Of a DNA stretch of 39,232 nt, positions 1 to 8,908 are shown piece by piece. Position numbers and translations under genes: made by a program. Under the pieces are notes generated by a model. It searched no databases, was not told the DNA's origin, and saw nothing but the letters and a program-made list of their open reading frames with translations. This DNA comes from an uncultured Reyranella sp. (GTDB taxonomy: Bacteria; Pseudomonadota; Alphaproteobacteria; Reyranellales; Reyranellaceae), in contig CALFRN010000280.1 of NCBI GenBank assembly GCA_937919085.1, forward strand, positions 1 through 39,232, in the 5' to 3' direction. Position 1 is the stretch's first letter; every line of letters begins with the position of its first letter.

Positions 1-128
1 AGTTTTATGCCACCGGCATTGACGTAGACGAAGTCGGGATGGAGCAGCGCCTCCATGTCTTCGGCGGACCGGCGCCGCAGGGCGTCGGCTTTTGCTTCCA
101 GTACTTTGCGGATTTCCTCGACGATCAT
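1..128 (-). CDS. SnoaL-like / DUF4440-type (NTF2-fold) protein, N-terminal part, truncated by window edge
   Basis: Reverse-strand reading from ATG at 128: MIVEEIRKVLEAKADALRRRSAEDMEALLHPDFVYVNAGGIK..., open to the window edge. 'Helix + LHPDFVYVNAGG' resembles the NTF2-like/DUF4440 N-terminus. Not in the supplied ORF track. Confidence 0.55.
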   Translation of the reverse strand, partial: MIVEEIRKVLEAKADALRRRSAEDMEALLHPDFVYVNAGGIK

Positions 129-233
129 CGAAACCCCGGATCGAACCGGGGCAAGTTTGCACGAACGTCGTCGCAGAGACCAGCGGCGCAGAGGGCGTTG
201 AGCTCGGGGGCGCTCGCTGTCATAACCGCGGCC

Positions 234-782
234 ATGCAGAAGAGCCCGGGACGTCTCAAGCTGATGCGCGAGCGGCTGCGCGATGACGAAGCCATCGAGG
301 ACATGAACGAGGCCGCCTTCGGGCCCGACCGCCAGAACAAGACCGTCTATCGCCTGCGCGAGGAGGTGAGGCCGATCCGCGAGCTCTGCTTCGTCGCCAT
401 CGACCAGAAGGGCCGCATGGTGGCGTCGATCCGCAATTGGCCGATCACTATCAACGAACGATGGCCGGCGATCCTGCTCGGGCCGCTCGCGATCTCGCCG
501 GAACTGCGCGGCCTGGGCTACGGCAAGGCGCTGATGTGGCACTCGATGGCGCAGTCGCGCATGCTGGGCCACAGCCGGATCATCCTGGTGGGCGATCCCG
601 AATATTACAACCAGTTCGGCTTCCGCCGCGATCTCGCACTGAACATCCAGCTTCCCGGCTGGGTCGAGGAGCGCCGTTTTCTCGCGTTGGAACTCGTCGC
701 GGGATCGATGATCGGCGTGCACGGCATGATCGGCAAGTGGCAACCGAAGCGGCGCGCCTCCGGACGCAAAAAGCGCGGTTAA
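234..782 (+). CDS. GNAT family N-acetyltransferase (YhbS-like)
   Basis: Internal ATG of ORF 39..782; MQKSPGRLKLMRERLRDDEAIEDMNEAAFG...LLGPLAISPELRGLGYGKALMWHSMAQSRMLGHSRIILVGDPEYYNQFGF is GNAT motif A plus the YYxxFGF signature. Confidence 0.85.
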   Translation: MQKSPGRLKLMRERLRDDEAIEDMNEAAFGPDRQNKTVYRLREEVRPIRELCFVAIDQKGRMVASIRNWPITINERWPAILLGPLAISPELRGLGYGKALMWHSMAQSRMLGHSRIILVGDPEYYNQFGFRRDLALNIQLPGWVEERRFLALELVAGSMIGVHGMIGKWQPKRRASGRKKRG

Positions 783-1921
783 CGGACCACGATGGTCGGT
801 GCCTTGCGCGCGCCGCGCTGGTTGGCCGAGAGCTGCTTCCAGACCCGGCCGGCGATGTTCTTGTAGACCTGGGAGTGAGGGCTGTCGGGGTGGGCGACGA
901 CGATCGGATGACCGCTGTCCGAGGTCGTGCGGATGTCGAGATGCAGCGGCACCTCGCCCAGGAACGGCACGCCGAGCTTCTCGGCCTCCTCGCGCGCCCC
1001 GCCATGGCCGAAGATCTCGGCGCGTTCGCCGCACTTGGGGCAGAGGAAATAGCTCATGTTCTCGACGATGCCGAGCACCGGCACTGCGACTTTGCGAAAC
1101 ATGTTGAGGCCCTTGCGGGCATCGACCAGCGCGATGTCCTGCGGCGTCGAGACGATCACCGCTCCGGCAAGCGCCACGCGCTGGGCCAGGGTGAGCTGGG
1201 CGTCGCCGGTGCCCGGCGGCATGTCGACCACCAGGACGTCGAGTTCGCCCCACTGCACGTCGCGCAGCATCTGCTCGAGTGCGCTCGACACCATCGGTCC
1301 GCGCCAGATCATCGGCGTGTCCTCGTTGACGATGTAGCCGATCGACATGGTGCGCAGCCCATAGCGCTCGATCGGCTTGAGCTGTTTGCCGTCGGCCGAC
1401 TCGGGCTTTTCGGTCACCCCGAGCATGCGCGGCATCGACGGGCCGTAGATGTCGGCGTCGAGCAGACCGGTCGCGATGCCGTTGGCCGCGAGGCCCAACG
1501 CCAGATTGACCGCGGTGGTCGACTTGCCAACGCCGCCCTTGCCCGAGGCAACTGCAATGATGTGCTTGACGCCTTGCACGTCGATACGCCCGCCGCCACC
1601 GGTCGTCTTGGCTCCAGGGCCATGATTGTGCCCGTGAGCGTGGCCGGCAGGGGCAGGCGGTGGTGCCGCGGCACGTTCGGCCGTCATGACGGCTGTTGCC
1701 GAAAGCACGCCCGACATGGCACGGACCGCCTGCTCGCAGGCCTGTCGCAATGGTTCCAAGGCGGTGCCGCGGGCCGGATCGACGTCGAGCGTGATGGCGA
1801 CATGACCGCCGCGAATTGCGATCCCGCCGAGCAGGCCCGATGCCACCACATTGCCGCCGGTCGCAGGGTCGGTGACAGTCTCGAGAACCTTGCGAATGGC
1901 GGATTCCGTCAATTCGGCCAT
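779..1921 (-). CDS. apbC: Mrp/ApbC family iron-sulfur cluster carrier P-loop ATPase
   Basis: IIAVASGKGGVGKSTTAVNLALGLAANG deviant Walker A, DVLVVDMPPGTGDAQLT, CPKC near the C-terminus, N-terminal DUF59-like MAELTESAIRKVLETVTDP. Start chosen at MAELTE. Confidence 0.93.
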   Translation of the reverse strand: MAELTESAIRKVLETVTDPATGGNVVASGLLGGIAIRGGHVAITLDVDPARGTALEPLRQACEQAVRAMSGVLSATAVMTAERAAAPPPAPAGHAHGHNHGPGAKTTGGGGRIDVQGVKHIIAVASGKGGVGKSTTAVNLALGLAANGIATGLLDADIYGPSMPRMLGVTEKPESADGKQLKPIERYGLRTMSIGYIVNEDTPMIWRGPMVSSALEQMLRDVQWGELDVLVVDMPPGTGDAQLTLAQRVALAGAVIVSTPQDIALVDARKGLNMFRKVAVPVLGIVENMSYFLCPKCGERAEIFGHGGAREEAEKLGVPFLGEVPLHLDIRTTSDSGHPIVVAHPDSPHSQVYKNIAGRVWKQLSANQRGARKAPTIVVR

Positions 1922-1928
1922 GATTACT

Positions 1929-2018
1929 CGCTTTTGCTTCGTGGCAATTTCGTGTCGCCGCTTGATTGATGATGTTGCTGCCGTCACATATATGCAGTGC
2001 TACACGAAATCAAAAGCG
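1929..2018. promoter_or_regulatory. Interrupted inverted repeat in the mrp/hflK divergent intergenic region
   Basis: 1929-1943 CGCTTTTGCTTCGTG and 2003-2018 CACGAAATCAAAAGCG (reverse complement CGCTTTTGATTTCGTG); an additional ATTTCGTG half at 1946-1953. Confidence 0.4.
1966..1994 (+). promoter_or_regulatory. Candidate sigma70-type promoter for hflKC
   Basis: TTGATG (1966-1971), 17-nt spacer, TATATG (1989-1994), about 68 nt upstream of the hflK start. Confidence 0.35.
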
Positions 2019-2061
2019 ACAATGCGTCGTGCCGGCCCGGCGCGGGACCCTGAGGTGAACG

Positions 2062-3276
2062 ATGGCATGGAATAACAACAGCGGCGGCCCGTGGGGCAGT
2101 GGTGGCGGCAGTGGTGGCGGCAGTGGCGGTGGCGGTGGCGGTCCATGGGGCGGCGGCGGCGGCGGCAATCGCGGCGGCGGCGGTGGGCCGTTCGGATCGC
2201 GTCGTCCACCCGATATGGAAGACGTCATTCGCAAGGGCCAGGAACGGCTCAAGAATCTCATTCCGGGCGGCTTCAATTCCTACAAGGGCATCATCCTGGT
2301 CGTGCTCGCGGCCCTGGTGATCTGGCTGGTTACCGGCTTCTTCCGGGTTCAGCCCAACCAGCAGGCGATCCAGCTCGTCTTCGGCAAGCCCTACGGCAAG
2401 CCGGTCGAGCCCGGACTGCACTACAATTTGCCCAGCCCGATCGGCAAAGTGGAAGTTGTCGACGTCCAGAACCAGCGCCGTATCGTGCTCGGTGGACGGG
2501 CCGGTCAGAACGAAACATCGCCTTATGCACGTGGTGCCCGCCCGACCGCGACCGAGAACCTGATGCTGACCGGCGACGAGAACATCGTCGACATCGAGTA
2601 TGCCGTGTTGTGGCAGATCAAGGATGTTTTCAAGTACGCGTTCGACGTCCGCAACCAGGAACAGAACGTGCGTGACGGCGCTGAGGCGGCAATGCGTGAG
2701 ATCATCGGCAAGTCGAACCTGCAGTTTGCCCAGACCGAGGGTCGCAGCCGCATCGAGCAGGATTCCAAGGACCTGTTGCAGCGCATGCTCGATGAATACG
2801 GCCTGGGAGTCCGCGTATCGCAAATCCAGCTGCTGCGGGTCGATCCGCCGCAGGAGGTGATCGCCGCCTTCCGCGACGTTCAGGCGGCACGCGCCGACAA
2901 GGAAAAGAGCATCAACGAGGCCAACACCTATCGCAACCAGGTGTTGCCGAGGGCCAAGGGCGAGGCCGAGTCGATCATCCAGCGCGGCGAGGCCTACAAG
3001 GCCGAGATCGTCGCCCGCGCCAGCGGTGATGCGCAGCGCTTCACCCAGGTCTATGACCAGTACGCCAAGGCCAAGGACATCACGACGGAGCGACTCTACC
3101 TCGACACGATGGAAGAGGTGCTGCGCAACGTGAACAAGGTGCTGGTCGACAAGAACGCGACCGGTACGGGCGGCGTGTTGCCCTACCTGCCGCTGCCGGA
3201 ACTGAATTCGAAGCAGACCCAGGGCGTGACCCAACCACCCCGCCAGACCCAGCCTGCCCAGGGAGCCACGCGATGA
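2062..3276 (+). CDS. hflK: FtsH protease activity modulator HflK
   Basis: Gly-rich N-terminus, single TM, SPFH/band-7 domain (GFFRVQPNQQAIQLVFGKPYG...PGLHYNLPSPIGKVEVVDV...), followed by hflC. Confidence 0.93.
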   Translation: MAWNNNSGGPWGSGGGSGGGSGGGGGGPWGGGGGGNRGGGGGPFGSRRPPDMEDVIRKGQERLKNLIPGGFNSYKGIILVVLAALVIWLVTGFFRVQPNQQAIQLVFGKPYGKPVEPGLHYNLPSPIGKVEVVDVQNQRRIVLGGRAGQNETSPYARGARPTATENLMLTGDENIVDIEYAVLWQIKDVFKYAFDVRNQEQNVRDGAEAAMREIIGKSNLQFAQTEGRSRIEQDSKDLLQRMLDEYGLGVRVSQIQLLRVDPPQEVIAAFRDVQAARADKEKSINEANTYRNQVLPRAKGEAESIIQRGEAYKAEIVARASGDAQRFTQVYDQYAKAKDITTERLYLDTMEEVLRNVNKVLVDKNATGTGGVLPYLPLPELNSKQTQGVTQPPRQTQPAQGATR

Positions 3277-4160
3277 GCAACCGTTCGATTGTGCTCGTGA
3301 TCGTCCTGGCGGTTGCCGCCTTCCTGGTCACGCAAACCTTTTATACGGTCAATCCGACCATTCAGGTGCTGGTCCGCCAGTTCGGCGCCATTGTCGGGGA
3401 GCCCAAGACCGCGCCCGGCCTGTACGCCAAGATCCCTCTCGTGCAGGACGTCCAGAAGATCGACCGCCGCCTGCTCGATTTCGAAGCCGCGGAGTTCGAG
3501 ATCATCGCCGGTGACCAGAAGCGCCTGGTGGTTGACGCCTACGCGCGGTTCAAGATCGTTGCCGCCAAACTGTTCGCCGAGACCGTTCCGGGCGGCGAGC
3601 CGGCACTGCGCGGCCTGCTGGATTCCCTGATCAATTCCGAAATCCGCGGCGTTCTGAGTTCGGTGCCGTTGCACGCTGTGTTGACCGACCAGCGCGCCGC
3701 CCTGATGGACGACATCACCAAGCGGGTGAATGCCAAGACCATGGAACTGGGGGTCGAAGTGGTTGACGTCCGGATCAAGCGCGCTGACCTGCCGCAGGCT
3801 AACTCGCAATCGGTTTTCAATCGCATGAAGACCGACCGTGAGCGCGAGGCCGGCCAGCTCCGCGCCGAAGGCGACGAGGAAAAGGCCCGCATCACCGCCA
3901 CCGCGGACCGCGAAGTCGCGGTCTTCAAGGCCGATGCCGGACTGAAGGCCCAGGTGACGATGGGCAGTGCCGACGCCGAGGCTACCGAAATCTACGCCAA
4001 GGCGTTCAGCCGGGACCGGGACTTCTACGGTTTCTATCGGCGTATGGAGGCCTACAAGAAGGCCTTCGGATCGGGCGGGTCGACGATGATCCTGAGTCCC
4101 GACACCGACTTCTTCCGCTATTTCAATGACCCGGCAGGAGCGCCGCCCGAAAAGAAGTAG
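3273..4160 (+). CDS. hflC: Protease modulator HflC
   Basis: SPFH protein, MSNRSIVLVIVLAVAAFLVTQTFYTVNPTIQVLVRQFGAIVGE; 4-nt ATGA overlap with hflK; C-terminal FFRYFNDP. Confidence 0.93.
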   Translation: MSNRSIVLVIVLAVAAFLVTQTFYTVNPTIQVLVRQFGAIVGEPKTAPGLYAKIPLVQDVQKIDRRLLDFEAAEFEIIAGDQKRLVVDAYARFKIVAAKLFAETVPGGEPALRGLLDSLINSEIRGVLSSVPLHAVLTDQRAALMDDITKRVNAKTMELGVEVVDVRIKRADLPQANSQSVFNRMKTDREREAGQLRAEGDEEKARITATADREVAVFKADAGLKAQVTMGSADAEATEIYAKAFSRDRDFYGFYRRMEAYKKAFGSGGSTMILSPDTDFFRYFNDPAGAPPEKK

Positions 4161-4192
4161 CGCCCAAAAGAGCCCGGCAAAAATCATACCGG

Positions 4193-4232
4193 CCGGCGGC
4201 TGTTGCAGTCCTGCAACGCCGCCGGTTTTTTT
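4193..4232 (+). terminator. Rho-independent terminator after hflC
   Basis: CCGGCGGC-(T bulge)-GTTGCA / GTCC loop region / TGCAAC-GCCGCCGG followed by TTTTTTT. Confidence 0.9.
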
Positions 4233-4379
4233 GCGGCCGGGGACGGGAATCGCTGAAACATTCGGCAACATCACGCCCACTTCATTTGCGCCATAATCGT
4301 CGCTGATGTAGGTACCAACTCGAACGCGCGGCGCCGGCCGTTCCGACCGTTTGGCCCTGAGCGCCGTTGGAGGTCGGAC

Positions 4380-5864
4380 GTGATTTTTGCTGATTTTCAA
4401 GGTTTTGCACGAGGTGCCGCGATTGCGGCCGTGACGGCATTCGGCTTGGCGCTGGCCCAGCCTGCGGGCGCGCGCGATGTGCCCGAAAGCTTCGCCGAAC
4501 TGGTCGACAAGCTGATGCCGACTGTCGTCAACATCACCACCACGCAGAACGTGCCGCAGCAAGGCCCCAGGCTCCGCGACATGCCGCAGCTGCCGCCGGG
4601 GTCGCCGTTCGAGGAACTTTTCAAGGAGTTCTTCGACAAGCGCGGCGGCGAGGAGCAGAAGCGCCGCGGCACGTCGCTGGGCTCCGGTTTCATCATCGAT
4701 GGCGACGGCTACATCGTCACCAACAACCATGTCATTCAGGGTGCTGAGGACATCACCGTCATCCTGCGCGACGACACCCAGCTCAAGGCCAAGCTGATCG
4801 GTTCGGACAGCCGCATCGACGTGGCGCTGCTCAAGGTCGAGCCGCCCAACAAGAAGCCCCTGCCGGCCATCAAGTGGGGCGATTCCGACAAGGAGCGCGT
4901 GGGCGACTGGGTGATCGCGATCGGCAATCCGTTCGGCCTTGGCCATTCCGTGACCGCCGGCATCATCTCGGCGCGCGGCCGGTCGCTGAATGACTCGCTC
5001 GACGACTACCTGCAGACCGACGCCGCCATCAACAAGGGTAATTCGGGCGGTCCGCTGTTCAACGGCAACGGCGAAGTGATCGGCGTTAATACCGCGATCT
5101 ATTCGCCCAGCGGGACCAATGCCGGCCTTGCCTTTTCGATTCCGTCCAACCTCGTCAAGCAGGTCGCCGATCAGCTGCGCGAGTTCGGCCGTGTCAGGCG
5201 GGGCTGGATCGGCGTCAGCTACCAGAGCGTCACCGACGATATCGCCGACAGTTTCGGACTCGACCGTGCACGCGGCGTGCTGGTGGCCAATGTCGTGGCC
5301 GATGGCCCGGCCGCCAAGGCGGGGATCAAGCGCAATGACATCATCGTCAATTTCGGCGGCCAGGACGTGCTCGACCTGCGCCGCTTCCCGCGAATCGTCG
5401 CCAATGCCCGGGTCGGCAGCACCGTCGATGTCACGGTCTGGCGGCAGGGCAAGGAAGTGCCGCTGAAGCTCAGGGTCGCCGAGCAGGAAGAGGCCGACAA
5501 ACAGAATGCCGCGGCCCAGGGTACGCCCAAGAAGCCCGTCACGCCCGACAAGCCGGTGACCTCGACCATCGAGCAGTTGGGCCTCACGCTTCAGAAGGTA
5601 TCCGACCAGCTACGAGAGAAGTACGGCCTGTCGGACCAGGTGAAGGGTGTCGTTATCACCAAGGTGGAGGCCGGCAGTCCGGCGGCGGAAAAGCAGCTCC
5701 AGCCGGGCGACGTCATCCTCGAGGTCGACCAGAAGCCGGTCACCGCACCGCAGGAAGTCGCCGACGTCGTGGCCAAGCTGCAGCAGCAGAAGAAGCGCTC
5801 GGTGTTGCTGTTCCTTGAGCGGCAGGGCGACCCGCGCTTCGCGGCACTGCGCCTCGCCAAGTAA
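4380..5864 (+). CDS. degP: Do/DegP family periplasmic serine endoprotease
   Basis: GTG start; trypsin-like core with NNHVI, GNSGGPLFN and DAAINKGNSGGP, two PDZ domains, signal peptide. Confidence 0.92.
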   Translation: MIFADFQGFARGAAIAAVTAFGLALAQPAGARDVPESFAELVDKLMPTVVNITTTQNVPQQGPRLRDMPQLPPGSPFEELFKEFFDKRGGEEQKRRGTSLGSGFIIDGDGYIVTNNHVIQGAEDITVILRDDTQLKAKLIGSDSRIDVALLKVEPPNKKPLPAIKWGDSDKERVGDWVIAIGNPFGLGHSVTAGIISARGRSLNDSLDDYLQTDAAINKGNSGGPLFNGNGEVIGVNTAIYSPSGTNAGLAFSIPSNLVKQVADQLREFGRVRRGWIGVSYQSVTDDIADSFGLDRARGVLVANVVADGPAAKAGIKRNDIIVNFGGQDVLDLRRFPRIVANARVGSTVDVTVWRQGKEVPLKLRVAEQEEADKQNAAAQGTPKKPVTPDKPVTSTIEQLGLTLQKVSDQLREKYGLSDQVKGVVITKVEAGSPAAEKQLQPGDVILEVDQKPVTAPQEVADVVAKLQQQKKRSVLLFLERQGDPRFAALRLAK

Positions 5865-5875
5865 GCTGAAGGTCG

Positions 5876-5903
5876 GGGTAATCCCGCTCGATCGGGATTA
5901 CCC
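5876..5903. other. 11-bp perfect inverted repeat at the degP / oxidoreductase convergent junction (possible bidirectional transcription-end structure)
   Basis: GGGTAATCCCG CTCGAT CGGGATTACCC; the minus-strand gene's stop codon (5898-5900) lies in the right arm. No strong T-run on either side. Confidence 0.5.
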
Positions 5904-6902
5904 GATCTTTACCACCAGCTTGCCGAAATTCTCGCCCTTGAGCAGGCCCATGAAGGCCGCCGGGGCCTTGCTGAGGCCGTCGACCACGGTCTCGCGGCTC
6001 TTGAGCTTGCCGGCTTTCACTAGCCCGCCGACCTCCGTCACGAATTCGCCCAAGAGGGCAGCGTGGTCGGACACGATGAATCCCTGGATCGTGAGGCGGC
6101 GCTGCACGATGGTGAACATCTTCGACGGGCCGGCCATCGGTTCGGCGTCCTGATACTCGGAAATGGCGCCGCAGAAGGCGAGCCGGCCGAAATTGTTCAG
6201 CCGGGCGAACACGGCGTGGAAGATCCCGCCGCCGACATTCTCGAAGTCCGAATCGATGCCCTGGGGACAGAGCTTGTCGAGTACCGCGCCGTAGTCGCGC
6301 TCGGTCCGGTGATTGAAGCAGGTGTCGTACCCCGCCTCGCGCACTGCCCACTGGCATTTCTCGTCGTCGCCGGCGCAGCCCACGACGCGTGCGCCGGCCA
6401 GTCTGGCGAGCTGTCCGGCCACCTGGCCGACCGCGCCGGTCGCGGCCGAGACGAACGCCGTCTCGCCGGCCTTGGGCTTGCAGATGCGGGTGATGCCGTA
6501 CCAGGCGGTGAAGGCGGGCATGCCGAGCACGCCGAGGTGGGTCGACAGCGGTGCCGCTGCGGGATCGATCTTGCGCAGGCCCTTGCCGTCGTGAATCGTG
6601 TGGCTTGCCCAATTCAGCATGCCCATCACCGTGTCGCCCTTGGCGTAGCGGGGGTTCCTCGAGTCGACCACCTCGCCGACCGAGCCGCCGGTCAGCGGGC
6701 GGTCGAGTTCGAACGGCGGCGTGTAGGAACGCAGCTCGGTCATGCGTGGGCGCATGTAGGGGTCGAGCGAAAGATACCGTGAAGCAATCAGCACCTGGCC
6801 GTCGGCGAGCGCCGGCAAGGAAACGGATTCCTGGCGAAAACAGTCGGCGGCGACGTCGCCTGCCGGACGTCGGGCGAGCACGATCTGGATGGCGTCGGTC
6901 AT
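5898..6902 (-). CDS. NADP-dependent oxidoreductase, MDR superfamily (CurA/YfmJ-like)
   Basis: RYLSLDPYMRPRM, VSAATGAVGQVAGQLARLAGARVVG, DFENVGGGIFHAVF. Confidence 0.9.
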   Translation of the reverse strand: MTDAIQIVLARRPAGDVAADCFRQESVSLPALADGQVLIASRYLSLDPYMRPRMTELRSYTPPFELDRPLTGGSVGEVVDSRNPRYAKGDTVMGMLNWASHTIHDGKGLRKIDPAAAPLSTHLGVLGMPAFTAWYGITRICKPKAGETAFVSAATGAVGQVAGQLARLAGARVVGCAGDDEKCQWAVREAGYDTCFNHRTERDYGAVLDKLCPQGIDSDFENVGGGIFHAVFARLNNFGRLAFCGAISEYQDAEPMAGPSKMFTIVQRRLTIQGFIVSDHAALLGEFVTEVGGLVKAGKLKSRETVVDGLSKAPAAFMGLLKGENFGKLVVKIG

Positions 6903-7792
6903 GGGTCTTTCCTTTCGACGAAGTCGCGTCGGCGATAGCCCTGCAGATAGAGCAACGCCGTGAGATCGCTGTGAACAATCTGCGCCGGCACCTGGGCCGC
7001 GACGGCAGGCTTTGCACGATAGGCAACGCCCAGCCCGGCGGCCTGCAGCATCGGCAGGTCGTTGGCGCCGTCACCGACCGCCAGGGACTGCGCTATCTCA
7101 AGGCGGCGCTCGCCACACAGCCGTTCGAGGGTGGCGAGCTTGGCTTCCTTGCCGAGGATCGGTGGGGCAACCGTGCCGGAAAGCGTTCGGCCGTCGTGAT
7201 TCAGGGTATTGGCGGTATCGAAGTCGAAACCCAGTCGCTCACGCATCATCCGGGTGAAATAGGTGAAGCCGCCTGAAACCAGCGCGCAGTAGCCGCCGTA
7301 CTTGTGCATCGTGGCGATCAGGGTGGCGCCGCCTGGCATCGTGCGGATGCGCTCGGCCGCCTCGTCGAGGCGGGCGACCGGCAGGCCCCTCAGCAGCCTG
7401 ACGCGCTCGGTGAGGGCCTGTGCGAAGTCGATTTCGCCGTTCATGGCGCGCGCCGTTATGCTGGCGATCGTCTCGCGCAGGCCGAGGAACTCGGCAAGTT
7501 CGTCCAGCATCTCGTTTTCGATCATGGTCGATTCCATGTCGGCCACCAGCAGCCGCTTGCGCCGCCCTTCGATGGCGAGCACGACCGCATCGATGCCGGG
7601 CAGGACGACGGAGGCCGGTGACCCTTCGGCGGGACCCACGAACGGCAGGTCGCAGGCGACGCCAGGCGCCAGCCAGTCTACGGCGCCGACTTCGGCGCCC
7701 GCCGCCGCCAACATATCCGTGGCATTCTGCACGGCGGCGGCGTCGAGGATGGGTGTCGCGGGATTGGCGATCAGTACGAGGACATTTTCCAT
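6899..7792 (-). CDS. serB: Phosphoserine phosphatase SerB
   Basis: HAD motif variant LLVADMESTMIENEMLDELAEFLG, SGGFTYFTRMMRERLGFDF, VGDGANDLPMLQAAGLGVAYRAKP. Confidence 0.93.
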   Translation of the reverse strand: MENVLVLIANPATPILDAAAVQNATDMLAAAGAEVGAVDWLAPGVACDLPFVGPAEGSPASVVLPGIDAVVLAIEGRRKRLLVADMESTMIENEMLDELAEFLGLRETIASITARAMNGEIDFAQALTERVRLLRGLPVARLDEAAERIRTMPGGATLIATMHKYGGYCALVSGGFTYFTRMMRERLGFDFDTANTLNHDGRTLSGTVAPPILGKEAKLATLERLCGERRLEIAQSLAVGDGANDLPMLQAAGLGVAYRAKPAVAAQVPAQIVHSDLTALLYLQGYRRRDFVERKDP

Positions 7793-7861
7793 GTGTGGCG
7801 ATCCCTAAGGCCGCCCCGCCCGATTTGCAATCGCCGCCTAAGCGGTGTCTTTTCGCTCGCC

Positions 7862-8800
7862 ATGGAAAACCGACGCGTCATCGTCGTCACCGGCCCGACC
7901 GCGAGCGGCAAGTCGGCGCTGGCGCTCGCTCTCGCCGAGCATCGATTTGTGAACGCGCATGCCACGGTGATCAACGCCGATGCCATGCAGACCTACGATG
8001 CCTTTCCGGTCCTGACCGCGCAGCCCACTGTCGAGGAGCGCCGTCGTGTACAGCATGTACTTTACGGCACGATGCCGCTCAGCGAGACGCTGACGGCGGC
8101 GCGGTGGTGCACGCTCGCGTCGGCGGAAATCGAACGCTGTCATGGCGACGGCAGCGTGCCGATCCTGTGCGGCGGCTCGGGCCTTTATCTGCGTTCGCTG
8201 ATGCAGGGAATCGCCGCCATTCCCGAAGTGCCCCCCGCGATTCGCGAACAGGCCAACGCCGACTGGCATCGCATCGGCCCCGCTGCGTTTCGCGCGCGCC
8301 TGGCCGAAAGGGATCCCGTGGTCGTCGACCGGCTGAAGTCTGGCGACCGCCAGCGCCATGTCCGCGCCTGGGAGGTGGTCGAGGCGACCGGCCGGCCGCT
8401 CAGCGAGTGGCAGCGGGACACGGGCGCACCTGCGCCGTGGCGCTTTGCGACGGTGCTGCTGGCGCCTGAGCGGGCGTGGTTACGGGCGCGCATCGAAACC
8501 CGTTTCGATGCCATGGTCGAGCAGGGAGTGCTGGCCGAGGTCCGCGCCGTCTTCGACCGGTCTCCCGACCCTAACTGGACCGGCCTCAAGGCGCATGGCG
8601 TGCCCGAACTCTTCCGCCACTTCCGAGGCGAACTGAAATTCGACACGGCACGGCAGATCGCCATCGACCATACCCGCCAATATGCCAAACGCCAGATGAC
8701 GTGGTTTCGGCACCAGATGACCCCAGATTTGGTGATCGACCCGCTATTGCAAGGAGCAACATCGGCGGTCGCGCAACATTTGACCAAAATGAGGGCCTGA
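7862..8800 (+). CDS. miaA: tRNA dimethylallyltransferase
   Basis: VIVVTGPTASGKSALALALAE, INADAMQTYDAFPVLTAQP, QIAIDHTRQYAKRQMTWFR. Start placed at internal ATG 7862. Confidence 0.93.
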   Translation: MENRRVIVVTGPTASGKSALALALAEHRFVNAHATVINADAMQTYDAFPVLTAQPTVEERRRVQHVLYGTMPLSETLTAARWCTLASAEIERCHGDGSVPILCGGSGLYLRSLMQGIAAIPEVPPAIREQANADWHRIGPAAFRARLAERDPVVVDRLKSGDRQRHVRAWEVVEATGRPLSEWQRDTGAPAPWRFATVLLAPERAWLRARIETRFDAMVEQGVLAEVRAVFDRSPDPNWTGLKAHGVPELFRHFRGELKFDTARQIAIDHTRQYAKRQMTWFRHQMTPDLVIDPLLQGATSAVAQHLTKMRA

Positions 8801-8862
8801 AACTTTACGTTTCATGCGTTTTGGAGTTGACCCCCCAAAATCGGACCTCTATCTTCCGCGCC

Positions 8863-8884
8863 GCCGCAAACCTCGTTTTGCGGC
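8863..8884 (+). other. Short hairpin in the ilvI 5' leader
   Basis: GCCGCAAA / CCTCGT loop / TTTGCGGC, 8-bp stem ending about 25 nt before the ilvI start. Confidence 0.4.
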
Positions 8885-8908
8885 ACATTTGTCAGAGGAG
8901 ACTGAGTG

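Noticed and set aside
437-1969. 510-aa plus-strand ORF antisense to mrp
   Set aside because: Arg/His/Asp-rich composition typical of shadow frames in high-GC DNA; mrp on the other strand has full motif support.
3183-4946. 587-aa minus-strand ORF across hflC/degP, and the similar 1984..3234 ORF
   Set aside because: Shadow frames spanning real gene boundaries and the hflC terminator; no recognisable domains.
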